56,135 bases of DNA from SICV01 sp038045265 (lineage in GTDB: Archaea; Nanobdellota; Nanobdellia; Pacearchaeales; GW2011-AR1): contig JBBSYL010000015.1 of the NCBI GenBank assembly GCA_038045265.1, positions 1 to 56,135 on the forward strand. Reading direction: 5' to 3'. The translations under genes and the position numbers were made by a program. The notes below the pieces were generated by a model, which saw nothing but the letters and a program-made list of their open reading frames with translations, did not search any database and was not told where the DNA came from. Of this stretch, positions 8,486 through 17,947 are shown in pieces (positions within the stretch are counted from its first letter, which is position 1; the number at the start of each line of letters is the position of its first letter).

Positions 8486-9253
8486 CTAATTTTTCTTTTC
8501 AATTGATTCAATTACCTCGTTATCAATAATAACGATATTTCCTATCGCCTTTACAAGCGAATATTCTAAAATAATCCCCCTCATCTTGAATTTATGTCTT
8601 TTATCTAATTCAATTTTAATACTATGAATTTTGTTTTTTTCTAAAACAGCCTCCTTAATATTTCCAATAAATACTCCCTCATCCGTATAAACTTCCTTAT
8701 TTATCAACCCTTTAATGCTATTGTTTTTTAATTCGCATTTCTTTTCTAACTTCAGCACTAAACTTTTAATTTTTTCTTTATATTTTAAAAAAATAAAACA
8801 ACATCCAAAAATTAGAATGGTTAAAAAGACCAAGAAGTAATTCCGATTATTTGTTGTTTCTTCAGAAGAATAATCTGGAGTTTTATTATCTGTAAGGTCA
8901 TCTTTCTTGGTATTATTCTTTTTGGTTGGCGTATCTTTTTCAACTTCTGGAGCAATAAAAGTACAGTTTTGTTCTATTTCTGGAGATTTATATGCATCAG
9001 AACAGGTACCAATATTAGTACAATTTCTAATTTGTTTTCCAGATTGAAGACATTCACTCCAATTTGTGCAGTTCCATTCGTATCTGCAACCTCCTCCACC
9101 CGTTACCTGTCCTGTTGCTCCACTATCTGTTGCTGGAGAATTACCCATAATAAAATCATCATCTTGGTCAAAGAAAGTTGTTTCTGCGAAAACTAGAGGG
9201 ATTATAGAGAAAAATACGATTATTATAATTATGTATTTCATTTTCAAATACAC
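8486..9253 (-). CDS. Membrane protein with TSP1-like module and cytoplasmic PRC-barrel
   Basis: 255 residues. A signal peptide or N-terminal helix (residues 5-23) comes first, followed by a Cys-rich thrombospondin type 1-like stretch (CRYEWNCTNWSECLQSG, then RNCTNIGTC). A Thr/Lys/Asn-rich stalk and a transmembrane helix (about 138-156) follow. The C-terminal region (GLINKEVYTDEGVFIGNIKEA... IVIIDNEVIE) matches a PRC-barrel. The topology places the TSP1 module outside and the barrel inside, as in a surface receptor or an envelope-to-cytoplasm linker (inference). Its start overlaps the adhesin-like gene's stop by 10 nt. An internal ATG at 9241 is an alternative start. It is transposon cargo. 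Confidence 0.7.
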   Translation of the reverse strand: MYLKMKYIIIIIVFFSIIPLVFAETTFFDQDDDFIMGNSPATDSGATGQVTGGGGCRYEWNCTNWSECLQSGKQIRNCTNIGTCSDAYKSPEIEQNCTFIAPEVEKDTPTKKNNTKKDDLTDNKTPDYSSEETTNNRNYFLVFLTILIFGCCFIFLKYKEKIKSLVLKLEKKCELKNNSIKGLINKEVYTDEGVFIGNIKEAVLEKNKIHSIKIELDKRHKFKMRGIILEYSLVKAIGNIVIIDNEVIESIEKKN

Positions 9254-10333
9254 TCGCCTAATTCACCGCCATTATATTCTATGCAACCACCAACTTCTAG
9301 GTTTCCTCCTACTTCTAAATTACCACCAACTTCTAGGTTTCCTGGCATTTCTAAAGTTCCATTTATCTCTACATTACCACCTACATCTAAATTTCTACCA
9401 ATAGTTACATCCCTACTCGCATCTATGTCTTGGACAAATAATTTAGTTATTCTTGAAGTTAGAGAACCAAGCCATCCAAAGAAACCTGTTTGAGTTGTAG
9501 TTATATTTTCAGCAAAAGTTTCTGATTGGTTTTTTAGTGCATAATTTGTTAAGTTTGTTGAACTTGAGTTTATTCCAGTCAATAAACTTCCATCTCCTAT
9601 AAAATGATTTGCTGTTACATTACTAGTAACATTTATGTTTCCTGAAACATCTATATCCTGAACAAATAGTTTAGTTATTCTGCTTGTTAGACTTCCTATA
9701 AATCTTCCAAACACATCTCTAATATATAAATCAGCATTTTTATCCCACTTATATGTTTCTGTTTCTCCATATTGACGTATTAAATCAGACCCGTTAAAAT
9801 TATATTCCATTACTATAGCACTTGTATTTTCTTGACCGTTAGAATTAATGTCAAAAGTTATTGCCCTAGTATTTGGGATTTGAGGAGTGTGTTCAAATCT
9901 TATAACACCTTTTGTCATATTCCTTAAATCTGTTCTTCCATCTATGAAAATATTGTTTGTTCCCAATATATTAAATTTTATGCTGGTATCTTTTCTTAAA
10001 AAATCCCAAGAGGTTAACAATCTTCTCTCGCCTTGACTTTCATCATTAATCTTTATATCTAAAAAATAACTCGCAGAAGCATTATTACAACCAGCACCCA
10101 CTCCTGATTGTTCGGTTTTCCATTCACCAAAATTACCTGTTGTTAAAGTAGTTGTGTTAGAATAGCACGCCCCCCCCCCCGATTTTGGCATCATAAACGG
10201 TAAAATTAAAATTATAAGTTCCTACGTTAAATGTTGTTCCTGTAAAATACTGTCCTTGCCAAACCGCTACATTATCTGCTAGAACAACGGGAATTAAGAA
10301 TAAAACAATTAAAATTAAGGATATTTTCTTCAT
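9244..10333 (-). pseudogene. Adhesin/fibre-like surface protein, out of frame at an 11-G tract
   Basis: The first part (ATG at 10333) encodes a signal peptide and VAVWQGQYFTGTTF...FTVYDAKI, then hits a run of 11 G on the coding strand (10170-10180) and stops at 10157. The other frame continues smoothly with CYSNTTTLTTGNFGEWK and a fibre-like body. That body has repeats of GSLTSRITKLFVQDID, an ANHFIGDGSLLTGI motif seen in tail-fibre-type beta-solenoids, and terminal NLEVGG repeats. Ten G would join both frames without a break. The start is supported by GAGGGGTG 7 nt upstream and a 4-nt overlap with the zinc-ribbon gene. It may be phase-variable rather than dead. Confidence 0.75.
10170..10180 (-). 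repeat. Homopolymer tract (G11 on the coding strand)
   Basis: An 11-nt homopolymer interrupts the adhesin-like gene. Runs of this length slip readily in replication, and one fewer G restores the full reading frame. A sequencing or assembly length error is the main alternative. Confidence 0.8.
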
Positions 10334-10479
10334 TTTTTCACCCCTCTTTTTCTCGGCGTATTCCAATAAGGGCTTTTGCATTTTGGGCAGACTTTTGGCT
10401 CTTCAGTTGTTGTTTCTCGAGGAACCCATTTATGCCCGCAACGTTCACAAACATAGCCTTCTAATTTAATCTTTCCCAT
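10330..10479 (-). CDS. Small zinc-ribbon protein (49 aa)
   Basis: Two CxxC knuckles (VCERCGHKW and VCPKCKSPYW) separated by about 17 residues form a classic zinc ribbon, with a basic tail NTPRKRGVKK. Such small archaeal ribbons often bind nucleic acid or act as transcription-related cofactors (family knowledge). Its TGA overlaps the ATG of the adhesin-like gene, so the two are probably co-translated. It is transposon cargo and the first gene behind the minus-strand promoter at about 10501-10513. Confidence 0.75.
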   Translation of the reverse strand: MGKIKLEGYVCERCGHKWVPRETTTEEPKVCPKCKSPYWNTPRKRGVKK

Positions 10480-10500
10480 ATTGAATAGTTATATTCTCTT

Positions 10501-10545
10501 TAGTATATAAGTTTTACTATCTTACTAACCGAAAGGTTTAAATAC
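10501..10545. promoter_or_regulatory. Divergent promoters inside the transposon
   Basis: Rightward, CGAAAGGTTTAAATAC (10530-10545) is a strong BRE plus TATA box for the transposase. Leftward, AAACTTATATACT (minus strand, 10501-10513) lies about 22 nt before the zinc-ribbon ATG. The transposase and cargo can therefore be transcribed independently. Confidence 0.65.
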
Positions 10546-10583
10546 TTAATAGTATATTACTAATAGGTATATAGGTAATACTC

Positions 10584-11789
10584 ATGGAACAACCACAACC
10601 TTTCAGGAAAAAGAAAAGAATCTCAGATAAAAACCTTTCTCTTAATCGAAAAATTAGAGGATATGCTATTTTAGCAAAGGGTGATATGCCAATAGCAGTA
10701 AGCGAAGAAGAGTTTTTAGTTCCTTCACAAAGCTCTGATAAGAAGTATAAAGTAACAAATATTTCTGGATGGAACTGCGAATGCCAGGACTTTCAAAATA
10801 GACAAACTGACTGCAAGCACATTCATGCTATTAAACTCTGGATTAAGTTAAGAGCAAAACCAGAGATAGAAGAGTTGGAAATAGATACAAATGAAGAAAA
10901 ATGCATCTACTGCAATTCTTTAAACATTGTAAAGAATGGCTCAAGAAAAACAGCAATAGAAAACAAGCAAAGATTCAAATGCAATGATTGCAAGAAAAGA
11001 TTTGTTCTTGATCCTGTAAAGAGAATTAAAGGCAATGGAAAAATTGTAACTTTAGCAATGGATTTGTATTTCAAAGGACTTTCATTAAGAGATATCTCAG
11101 ATACATTATTCCAGTTCTATAATTTGAGAGTGCATTTTGATACAATTAGAAGATGGATTAGCAAATACACTCAAATAATGGATGATTACACTAAGAATTT
11201 CAAGCCAGAATTAAGCGATAAATGGCATATTGATGAACAAATGATTAAGTCAAAGAAAGATTATATCTGGTGCTGGAATGTCCTAGACAGCGAAACAAGA
11301 TTTTTGATAGCAAACAATGTAACGAGAGGCAGAGAAATTAAGGATGCAAGAGCAGTATTGAAGATAGCAAAGAAAAACATCAAGGAAAATCCTAAAGAGA
11401 TTGTAACTGATGGATTATGGTCTTATAACAAAGCTATAAGGAAAGAATTCGTTACTAAAAGAACAAGCCCTAATTGCGTAACGCATTCTAGAAATGCTGG
11501 AATAGCAAAGAAACTTCTTAACAACAATATGGTTGAGCGATACCATAATGAGTTTAGAGAATTTGACAAAGTGAGAAGAGGATTTAAGTCAGATGAAACA
11601 GCACAGCAATGGAGTGATGCCTTTAGACTTTATCACAATTTCATTAAAAAGCACATGGCTCTCAATGGAGCAACACCTTCTCAAGTAGCAGAAATTGATA
11701 TTGATTTAGGCAGAAACAGATGGCTAAGCTTACTCAAACAAAGCCTTAATCACCCGAATACGACAAAAAAGGAGGTAATATTAAAATGA
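10584..11789 (+). CDS. IS6-like DDE transposase with SWIM and zinc-ribbon N-terminus
   Basis: 401 residues. A SWIM-type zinc finger (WNCECQDF...TDCKHIHAI, residues about 63-85) is followed by a two-knuckle zinc ribbon (CIYC...CNDC, about 109-137). Next are an HTH-like region and a DDE catalytic core with Asp in WHIDEQ, Asp in EIVTDGLWSY and Glu in NMVERYHNEF. This is the IS6-type arrangement. It cuts and joins the element's inverted ends. The gene looks intact and lies close to the right end; its stop is inside the right terminal repeat (from 11787). Confidence 0.88.
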   Translation: MEQPQPFRKKKRISDKNLSLNRKIRGYAILAKGDMPIAVSEEEFLVPSQSSDKKYKVTNISGWNCECQDFQNRQTDCKHIHAIKLWIKLRAKPEIEELEIDTNEEKCIYCNSLNIVKNGSRKTAIENKQRFKCNDCKKRFVLDPVKRIKGNGKIVTLAMDLYFKGLSLRDISDTLFQFYNLRVHFDTIRRWISKYTQIMDDYTKNFKPELSDKWHIDEQMIKSKKDYIWCWNVLDSETRFLIANNVTRGREIKDARAVLKIAKKNIKENPKEIVTDGLWSYNKAIRKEFVTKRTSPNCVTHSRNAGIAKKLLNNNMVERYHNEFREFDKVRRGFKSDETAQQWSDAFRLYHNFIKKHMALNGATPSQVAEIDIDLGRNRWLSLLKQSLNHPNTTKKEVILK

Positions 11790-11809
11790 CCCTTTAATAC
11801 AACAGAGAG

Positions 11810-11817
11810 CTATTTGG
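11810..11817 (+). repeat. Right 8-bp target-site duplication (CTATTTGG)
   Basis: The match to 8315-8322 immediately outside the right inverted end defines the insertion site. Confidence 0.85.
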
Positions 11818-12046
11818 CATAGTTTTTAGTCTCTAAAGGCAGTTATGCTCAATTTTCTCTGCAGAGAAAAATTTTCTGAAAATTATTATTTACGAATCCC
11901 CTATCCACGAAATTGCAATCGCGACTTTAAATTTTTGCCTTCAGCATCGTTGCATTAAAATTTAATCTCTGACGGGAGAATTTAACACAGATTAGTTTCA
12001 ATATACTCGGGAAAAAAGATAAAAGTGAGAAGAGGGCAAAACAAAA
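11818..12046. other. Non-coding spacer with palindromes
   Basis: No convincing reading frame. It holds an 18-bp perfect palindrome TTTTCTCTGCAGAGAAAA (11853-11870) and an inverted repeat TTAAATTTT / AAAATTTAA (11927-11935 and 11957-11965). These could be terminator or protein-binding elements. Nothing else was recognised. Confidence 0.4.
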
Positions 12047-12421
12047 CTATTCTGGGAGTTGATCTTCAGTTACCCTACACCAATTATGAAATCCGCCAAC
12101 TCCTGATCCACGATCGAATCTATATTTTGCTTCAGGAAACTTTTTGCCTAAATGATCTTTAACAACAGTAGGAATATCATATGGTAAACCGCCTGGCCAA
12201 GCTCTTATCGTTTGCGAATCAGGTTCAAATTCAAGAAAATAACCATGGGTTGGCTTTGCAGATGATCCGTGTTCAAAATGAATTTTAAAATCTCGAGAAC
12301 GATCATGGCTACATCCATGTGGATTAACTACTCCAGGAATTTCCTGTGCTAATGTTACCAATCTAGCTTCTATTTGGGCAACTCTTTCAGGAGTTCTTTT
12401 AGTTGGTTTATATCCACTCAT
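12047..12421 (-). CDS. Hypothetical protein (124 aa)
   Basis: A soluble protein with His/Cys-containing segments (VNPHGCSHDRSRDF, GGFHNWCRV) and no membrane segment. It is not recognised. Codon use appears slightly richer in GC than its neighbours, so transfer is possible. A single gene in a spacious region between the transposon and a membrane-protein gene. Confidence 0.45.
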   Translation of the reverse strand: MSGYKPTKRTPERVAQIEARLVTLAQEIPGVVNPHGCSHDRSRDFKIHFEHGSSAKPTHGYFLEFEPDSQTIRAWPGGLPYDIPTVVKDHLGKKFPEAKYRFDRGSGVGGFHNWCRVTEDQLPE

Positions 12422-12582
12422 ATTAACTATGGAGTAACAACATACTTTAAAAACTTTGTGCTTGTATTTTTGCTCTTTATTCTTCTACTGAAATGCTCTT
12501 CGCTCAATTTAGATTTTAGTTATTTCCATCCTCCGTCAGACGGCGCGCTAAACACAAGATTAATAAAAGCCCAAAATATAAT

Positions 12583-13143
12583 ATGTTTAGTATGATAGAA
12601 AACTTATTTTCAAATCCGATGATTATTCTTTATGCCTTACTTTTTGGAATAACTATGAAAATCGCAGACCTTTTTGATGAACATGGTTTAAAATGGTTTA
12701 AAGGAAGTACCATTTTATTCGGTTTTCTTTGGGGCGGTTTCGGAGCATTATTGGTTTTAAGCAATAATATCATAGCCAGCATAATGCTCGCAATGAGTTT
12801 AGCATTTCTCGTCAGAAATAGATTAGAATATCTCAACCATCAAATTGCTGTATCCATAATCGTAATAAGTTTTCTGTTTAGTTCAGTTTTCAATCCAATC
12901 TTATTCCTTAGCTTTTATGCTATCTTCGTAATTTTTGGTTCATTAAGAGATTATATAGGAGATAAAGTAAAAAAGAAGTCTAAACTTCAGGCGATGTATG
13001 ATAATGTAATGTGGTATTATCCAATACCTACTTTTATCTATTGCCTTCTTTATGGAAATTGGATGATATTTTGGGCTTTCACAATATATACGATTGCTTA
13101 TGATGGAACAAAAGCAATTTTTAAGAAGAAAGGAATTAATTAA
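12583..13143 (+). CDS. Multi-pass membrane protein
   Basis: 186 residues with roughly six hydrophobic helices (for example NPMIILYALLFGITMKIADL and FWAFTIYTIAYD) and a basic tail, indicating an integral membrane protein. The N-terminus has two candidate starts (MFSMIENLF). No family recognised. TTAATAAAAG about 25 nt upstream may be its TATA element. Confidence 0.6.
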   Translation: MFSMIENLFSNPMIILYALLFGITMKIADLFDEHGLKWFKGSTILFGFLWGGFGALLVLSNNIIASIMLAMSLAFLVRNRLEYLNHQIAVSIIVISFLFSSVFNPILFLSFYAIFVIFGSLRDYIGDKVKKKSKLQAMYDNVMWYYPIPTFIYCLLYGNWMIFWAFTIYTIAYDGTKAIFKKKGIN

Positions 13144-13280
13144 TCTTTCAGATACTTCCTTGACTACGCAAATAGATTTGTTCTCATTTCATTTGAGGTG
13201 TCTAACACAAATTATTTAAAATCACTAAGGGCAAAAATCAGAAGGGCATTTAATCATTCAAAATTCAGAACTAGAAAGTT

Positions 13281-14108
13281 TTACTTCACCTTATTCAAAG
13301 GCGTGAAATCATTCCATGCTAATTCAAACATGCCTTCCAATGCTTTTGCAAAGAAATCAGTTGATAGCCATACAGCAACATCATAATTAGGATGCACAGT
13401 CTTGTCATCAAGAACCATAAACATTACCTGGTTTTCATCAACAATGCAGAATCTTGCATTTATTTTATCTGCAGACTTAACTTCAGCGACTTTGGAAAAT
13501 TCTTTCGCAATCTTTACATTCCCTGCACTAAGAGGTGCAGCTATTCTTACTCTAACACCTCTCTTCTTTGCTTTTTCCAATGAAGGAAGAAGAATTTCCA
13601 GCTTCCTGCTTAGGCCCTCAGCCGTAGTAACCAATGTGACTGACTTCTCAGCAGATCGAATCATCATATCAAGATGATTATACATATTCTGCCTTCCTCT
13701 CAAACTTCCAGACAAGTCGCTTGGTTCAACAAATTTTATTCCATTAGTAAACAAAGTATTTAGTTCTCCAAGAACATCATCATTTCTAAGCCTCTCAAGT
13801 CTTTTACTCTTCTCCTGTGCTTCAACAAGGAGGTTCTTCTTTACTCTCTCAACAACTTCTCCAGGCTTCAATGCCACAAACTTAATTGGCTTGCCGATCT
13901 TCATTACAATAAATCCTTTTTTCTCCAAAGATTCCAAAATATCATAGGTTCTTGACCTAGGAACATCAGAAATATTACTCAACTCGCCAGCAGTGCTTGT
14001 CCCTCTTGAAAGAAGAGCAGTCCAAACCTTCGCCTCATAAAGGTTGAGGTCAAATATCTTCCTCAGCCTGCTCAAAAATTCTTCCTTTATTATCATATTT
14101 AAATTCAC
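13281..14108 (-). CDS. TrmB-family transcriptional regulator
   Basis: 275 residues. The N-terminal winged helix (LNLYEAKVWTALLSRGTSTAGELSNISDVPRSRTYDILESLEKKGFI) is the TrmB signature, followed by a coiled linker. The PLD-like sensor domain contains LRGRQNMYNHLDMMIRSAEKSVTLVTT and ARFCIVDENQVMFMVLDD. TrmB proteins typically sense sugars or metabolites and bind palindromes at promoters; the ligand here is unknown. The TATA box (minus strand, 14134-14144) lies about 25 nt before the start, so the mRNA is nearly leaderless. Confidence 0.82.
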   Translation of the reverse strand: MNLNMIIKEEFLSRLRKIFDLNLYEAKVWTALLSRGTSTAGELSNISDVPRSRTYDILESLEKKGFIVMKIGKPIKFVALKPGEVVERVKKNLLVEAQEKSKRLERLRNDDVLGELNTLFTNGIKFVEPSDLSGSLRGRQNMYNHLDMMIRSAEKSVTLVTTAEGLSRKLEILLPSLEKAKKRGVRVRIAAPLSAGNVKIAKEFSKVAEVKSADKINARFCIVDENQVMFMVLDDKTVHPNYDVAVWLSTDFFAKALEGMFELAWNDFTPLNKVK

Positions 14109-14161
14109 CTCTACGAGCTAATTTAGGCTAAGGAGTATTTAAATGTTTTTACATATACTAT

Positions 14162-16990
14162 TTAAGAATTACAAAAAAATAGCCCTATTTTTTTCTCTTG
14201 AATAGTAGATAAAATTACGCCCCCAGGAATTTTATCGTCGGAAAATTCTATTTTGCCGGCATTTACTCTTTCAGCTATAAACTTCTTATTCTTGTTCAGA
14301 TATCCAACAAGTTCTTTGTCAGCATACACCTTTATGTCAGCCAATTGCCCTTTCCTCATACCCAAATTCTTCCTCTCTGCCTGTATCTTCCTTATTACCT
14401 CTCTTGAATATCCCTCAGCCTCAAGTTCCTTGTTCATCTTAGTATCCAATGAAATTTTTATCTCTTCATCTTTGACTTGTTTTAATTCAACCTTCTTAAC
14501 ATTCAATTGTCTAGCTATAATTTCTTCAAGTTCCTTGTTCATCGACTCTTTAGTTCTAATAATTGCTTTAGCAAGAGGCCATCTCAACCCTATTTTTGCT
14601 TTATCTCTTTCTCTTAGACCAGTTTCAACGATTTTCATTACACTCTCGAAATCTTTCTCAAGCTTTTTATCTATTTTCTTCTTATCTGCTTCAGGCCAAT
14701 AAGACAAATGCACACTTTCTTCTTCTACAATCTTCTTTTCACGTAATTCTTGCCATATACTTTCAGTTAAGAAAGGCATAATTGGTGCGCACAATTTAAG
14801 TAAATCGGAATAAATTTTACTTAATATATAATTTATTGTTTTATCATTCTCAGATAGCCTATCCCTTCCCATTTGTATATATCTCCTACTTAAATCATTC
14901 AACCAAAAGTTTTGCAAAGCTCTCGTTGCATTATGGGGACGTAAACTCTCAAGTTCATTTGTGACGTATTTTATAAGAGAATTAATCTTGCTTAATATCC
15001 ACTTATCTTCTATTTTTAATTTACCAGATTTATAGTCTTTTATAATTAAATTATTCATATTATGTAAAATATTGATATTATTTTTAGGCTCCCTCAATAC
15101 ATTAAAACCAAACTTTAGTTCTTGAGCAGGGTCTTGCAAGCAATAAATCAATCTCATGGGGTCTGCTCCAACTTTTTCAACAGCTTCATCAAACCATATA
15201 GCATTTCCCTTACTTTTGTGCATCTCTTCACCTTTTTCATCCTTTAATGATTCATATCCTAGTAATGATTTGAAAGGAGTTTTGCCTTCAAGCATAATTG
15301 CTGCCCAGAATAAAGCATTAAACCATCCCCGATACTGTCCGGGCATATTTTCGCATATAAAATCAGCAGGGAACCATTCTTTCCAATATTTTTTATCATT
15401 GAGATAATTAAGAGTTGAGAAAGATACAATTCCAGCATCAAGCCAAGCATCTCCAACATCTAACACCCTTGAAACTTCATTTTTACACTTATCACATTTT
15501 ATCTTTATTTCATCAATCCAAGGCCTATGCAGTTCAGGTAATTCATCAACCTTCTTTTTATCAATAGCTTTTTCTCTTAATTCTTTCAAACTTCCAAAAA
15601 CCTTTATCTCCCCACATTTACATTCCCATATTGGCAAAGGTAATCCCCAATATCTTTTTCTGGATATTAACCAATCACCCATATTTTTGAACCATTCTTC
15701 TTGCCTTACTTTTCCATATTCTGGGAACCAAGTAACTTTCTTGTTCTCAGCAATTAATTTCTTTCTTATATCAGCAGTACATTTAATATACCATTCATCG
15801 ACAAGTCTAAATACTAATTCTTGGCCACATCTCCAACAATGAGGATATCTATGCTTGTATTGTTTAGTCTTATAAACAAATCTTCTTTGTTCTAAATCAG
15901 TAAGAACTTTTTTGTTTGCATCTGAATAAAAAGACCCACTAAATTCACCGAATCCATTCTGATAAACTCCCCCATCATCGAGAGGAGAAATCGCAGGCAA
16001 TTTCAACTTTTTACCTAAATCAAAGTCTTCAGCTCCACATCCTGGGGCAATATGGACTATTCCAGTTCCTTCTTCCCCGGAAGCTAAACCCCACAAAACA
16101 ACTTTATGAGGTGCCTTCAAACTTTGTTGTTCCTCTAAGTCATAGTAAGGCATAACATATTCAATTCCTTCAAGCTCACTTCCTTTCTTCTTTTGAAGTA
16201 TTTTATATTTACCTTCTAATTCTTCAACTCTCGATTCTGCAATCCAATATTTTACTCCTTCATTTTCAACTTTAACATAATCTAAATTAGCATTTACAGC
16301 AATAGCAACATTTGCTGGAACTGTCCAAGGAGTAGTTGTAAATATAATAAAATATTCATCTGGATTATTTTTTAGAGGAAATTGCATAAATAATGCAGTA
16401 TGGGTAACTTCCTTATATCCTTCAGTAGCAATATCATGTTTTGAACTAGCAGTTCCACATCTCCAACACCAAGGTACGGCATCTTTTCCCTTATGTAACA
16501 TTCCCTTATCAAAATAATTCTTTAGAAGATACCAATTATGTAGATTATTGTTATCTGTCATAGTGTAATAACTATTATCCCAATCCATCCATTGTCCAAG
16601 TCTTTTTGATTGTTCAGTTTGTATTTTTGAGAACTTTTCCACTCTTCTCTTGCACGCCTGAACAAATTTTAATATGCCATAATTTTCAATATCTTTTTTG
16701 TTTTTCAATCCTAAATCTTTTTCTTCCTCTCTTTCAACCCATAATCCCTGACAATCAAATCCATTTTGGTACCTTTGATCAAAACCCTGCATTGCCTTAA
16801 ATCTTTGATATAAGTCTTTGTATGTTCTTCCCCAAGCATGATGAACGCCCATAGGGTTGTTTGCAGTTATAGGTCCGTCAATAAAACTCCATTTTTTCTT
16901 ACCTTTATTTTTCTTTCTAAGTTTATCAAATATCTTTTTATTCTCCCAAAAAGAAAGAATTTCTTTTTCCTTTTCTTGTGGTATGTACAT
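14162..16990 (-). CDS. ileS: Isoleucyl-tRNA synthetase
   Basis: A 942-residue class Ia synthetase. It has a HIGH-region variant (GVHHAWGRTYKDL near residue 48), the NGFDCQGLWVE block and a long CP1 editing domain (TTPWTVPANVA). The KMSKS-type loop is HKSKGN, followed by the anticodon-binding and C-terminal regions. It charges tRNA-Ile in the cytosol. The HHAW variant and NNPMGVHHAWGRTYKDL block resemble a subset seen in bacteria, so ancient transfer is possible (inference). It starts 1 nt after the upstream gene's stop, suggesting one transcript. Confidence 0.93.
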   Translation of the reverse strand: MYIPQEKEKEILSFWENKKIFDKLRKKNKGKKKWSFIDGPITANNPMGVHHAWGRTYKDLYQRFKAMQGFDQRYQNGFDCQGLWVEREEEKDLGLKNKKDIENYGILKFVQACKRRVEKFSKIQTEQSKRLGQWMDWDNSYYTMTDNNNLHNWYLLKNYFDKGMLHKGKDAVPWCWRCGTASSKHDIATEGYKEVTHTALFMQFPLKNNPDEYFIIFTTTPWTVPANVAIAVNANLDYVKVENEGVKYWIAESRVEELEGKYKILQKKKGSELEGIEYVMPYYDLEEQQSLKAPHKVVLWGLASGEEGTGIVHIAPGCGAEDFDLGKKLKLPAISPLDDGGVYQNGFGEFSGSFYSDANKKVLTDLEQRRFVYKTKQYKHRYPHCWRCGQELVFRLVDEWYIKCTADIRKKLIAENKKVTWFPEYGKVRQEEWFKNMGDWLISRKRYWGLPLPIWECKCGEIKVFGSLKELREKAIDKKKVDELPELHRPWIDEIKIKCDKCKNEVSRVLDVGDAWLDAGIVSFSTLNYLNDKKYWKEWFPADFICENMPGQYRGWFNALFWAAIMLEGKTPFKSLLGYESLKDEKGEEMHKSKGNAIWFDEAVEKVGADPMRLIYCLQDPAQELKFGFNVLREPKNNINILHNMNNLIIKDYKSGKLKIEDKWILSKINSLIKYVTNELESLRPHNATRALQNFWLNDLSRRYIQMGRDRLSENDKTINYILSKIYSDLLKLCAPIMPFLTESIWQELREKKIVEEESVHLSYWPEADKKKIDKKLEKDFESVMKIVETGLRERDKAKIGLRWPLAKAIIRTKESMNKELEEIIARQLNVKKVELKQVKDEEIKISLDTKMNKELEAEGYSREVIRKIQAERKNLGMRKGQLADIKVYADKELVGYLNKNKKFIAERVNAGKIEFSDDKIPGGVILSTIQEKKIGLFFCNS

Positions 16991-16991
16991 T

Positions 16992-17828
16992 TTATATTTT
17001 AATTAACTCCCTTATAACATTATCCTCCCATCCTTTTTTAAAGTCTGTGGTTATAAATTTAAAACCAAATTTATCCCTATAAAAATCAAGATACCTCTTT
17101 GTGGTAAAAGACCATGAGTTTTCAAATTCAATTGGGCGTGTTATAACTACAGGTATTAAGCTTTTATTTTCATATAAACAAGGAATCATTTTGCATATAT
17201 CCATCAATATCTTTTGAATAGTTTTTTCCTTGCTCCTACTTTTTGTTTTAGCTACATGGGAAGAGATAGCTAATATAAGATTGCTATTATTTAGATTTAT
17301 CAAACTAACATCAAATTCCCTACCTTTGGATACTTTAGATATCCTAAATCCTTTTTCAATTGCTTTATCTAATAATATTTTAGATTCTTTTTCTATTTCT
17401 ATCAAAAAATCAGAAGGCTTAAGTTGAACATCTTTCCATTCATTTGGACAAATTTCAACATCAACACCAAAAGTTACAGACTTTTTATCAGTATTTTCTA
17501 GCTTTTTCCATAAATCGCTTGGCATATTGCTATTAATTATTATTTGTACATAAGGATGATTACCAGAGTAACCTTGCATACTAATTTTCTTTTCAGATGT
17601 CCTTGTTATTTTAACATTTGTATCATTTTTAAAATTCAATTCAATCTGTCTATTTTCTCTTTTTAATTTGTTTATCTTTCCAGCAAACACTCTGTTAGTA
17701 AATCTTATTACTGCCCGTCTATAAGGAACGTGATAATTACTAACTCTCTTCTTAGACTTCCAGATATACTCTTTGTGAGATATACTACGTTCCAATGTTA
17801 TGGACGCAGGAATAGTGATACTGTCCAT
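16992..17828 (-). CDS. Hypothetical protein, possible nuclease-like fold
   Basis: A 278-residue soluble protein not recognised by family. The C-terminal half contains GREFDVSLINLNNSNLILAI followed by a basic stretch, which loosely resembles the D-x(n)-ExK-like strand pair of restriction-endonuclease folds. A clear E-x-K is lacking, so this is weak. It is immediately upstream of ileS on the same strand. Confidence 0.45.
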   Translation of the reverse strand: MDSITIPASITLERSISHKEYIWKSKKRVSNYHVPYRRAVIRFTNRVFAGKINKLKRENRQIELNFKNDTNVKITRTSEKKISMQGYSGNHPYVQIIINSNMPSDLWKKLENTDKKSVTFGVDVEICPNEWKDVQLKPSDFLIEIEKESKILLDKAIEKGFRISKVSKGREFDVSLINLNNSNLILAISSHVAKTKSRSKEKTIQKILMDICKMIPCLYENKSLIPVVITRPIEFENSWSFTTKRYLDFYRDKFGFKFITTDFKKGWEDNVIRELIKI

Positions 17829-17947
17829 ATTAAAATATATCGTCGGTATTTATAAATATTTATATTCATTTTATAAGAATAACAATTTTGTTTACTCGAT
17901 TTAAAAGGTTTTTATCAGCTCATTTGACCTTAGGCATTAAAATTCCT

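Larger units (their letters stand above)
8323..11809 (+). mobile_element. IS6-like transposon with passenger genes (3,487 bp)
   Basis: The ends are 23-bp imperfect inverted repeats (8323-8345 and 11787-11809, 18 of 23 matching, outer CTCTCTGT). They are flanked by the 8-bp direct repeat CTATTTGG, which fixes the boundaries. The element carries a DDE transposase near its right end on the plus strand. Three minus-strand passenger reading units (zinc ribbon, adhesin-like protein, PRC-barrel membrane protein) are transcribed divergently from it. The intact 8-bp repeats suggest a fairly recent insertion. Positions 8323-8485 are the non-coding left end. IS6 elements usually carry only a transposase, so this cargo is unusual. 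Confidence 0.85.

Noticed and set aside
14162..16990. Bacterial origin of the whole contig, suggested by IleRS variant, Tat substrate and outer-membrane-like protein
   Set aside because: EF-1A, EF-2, archaeal DnaG, CDC48, the tRNA intron and TATA promoters are archaeal and evenly spread. The bacterial-looking genes are better explained by transfer.
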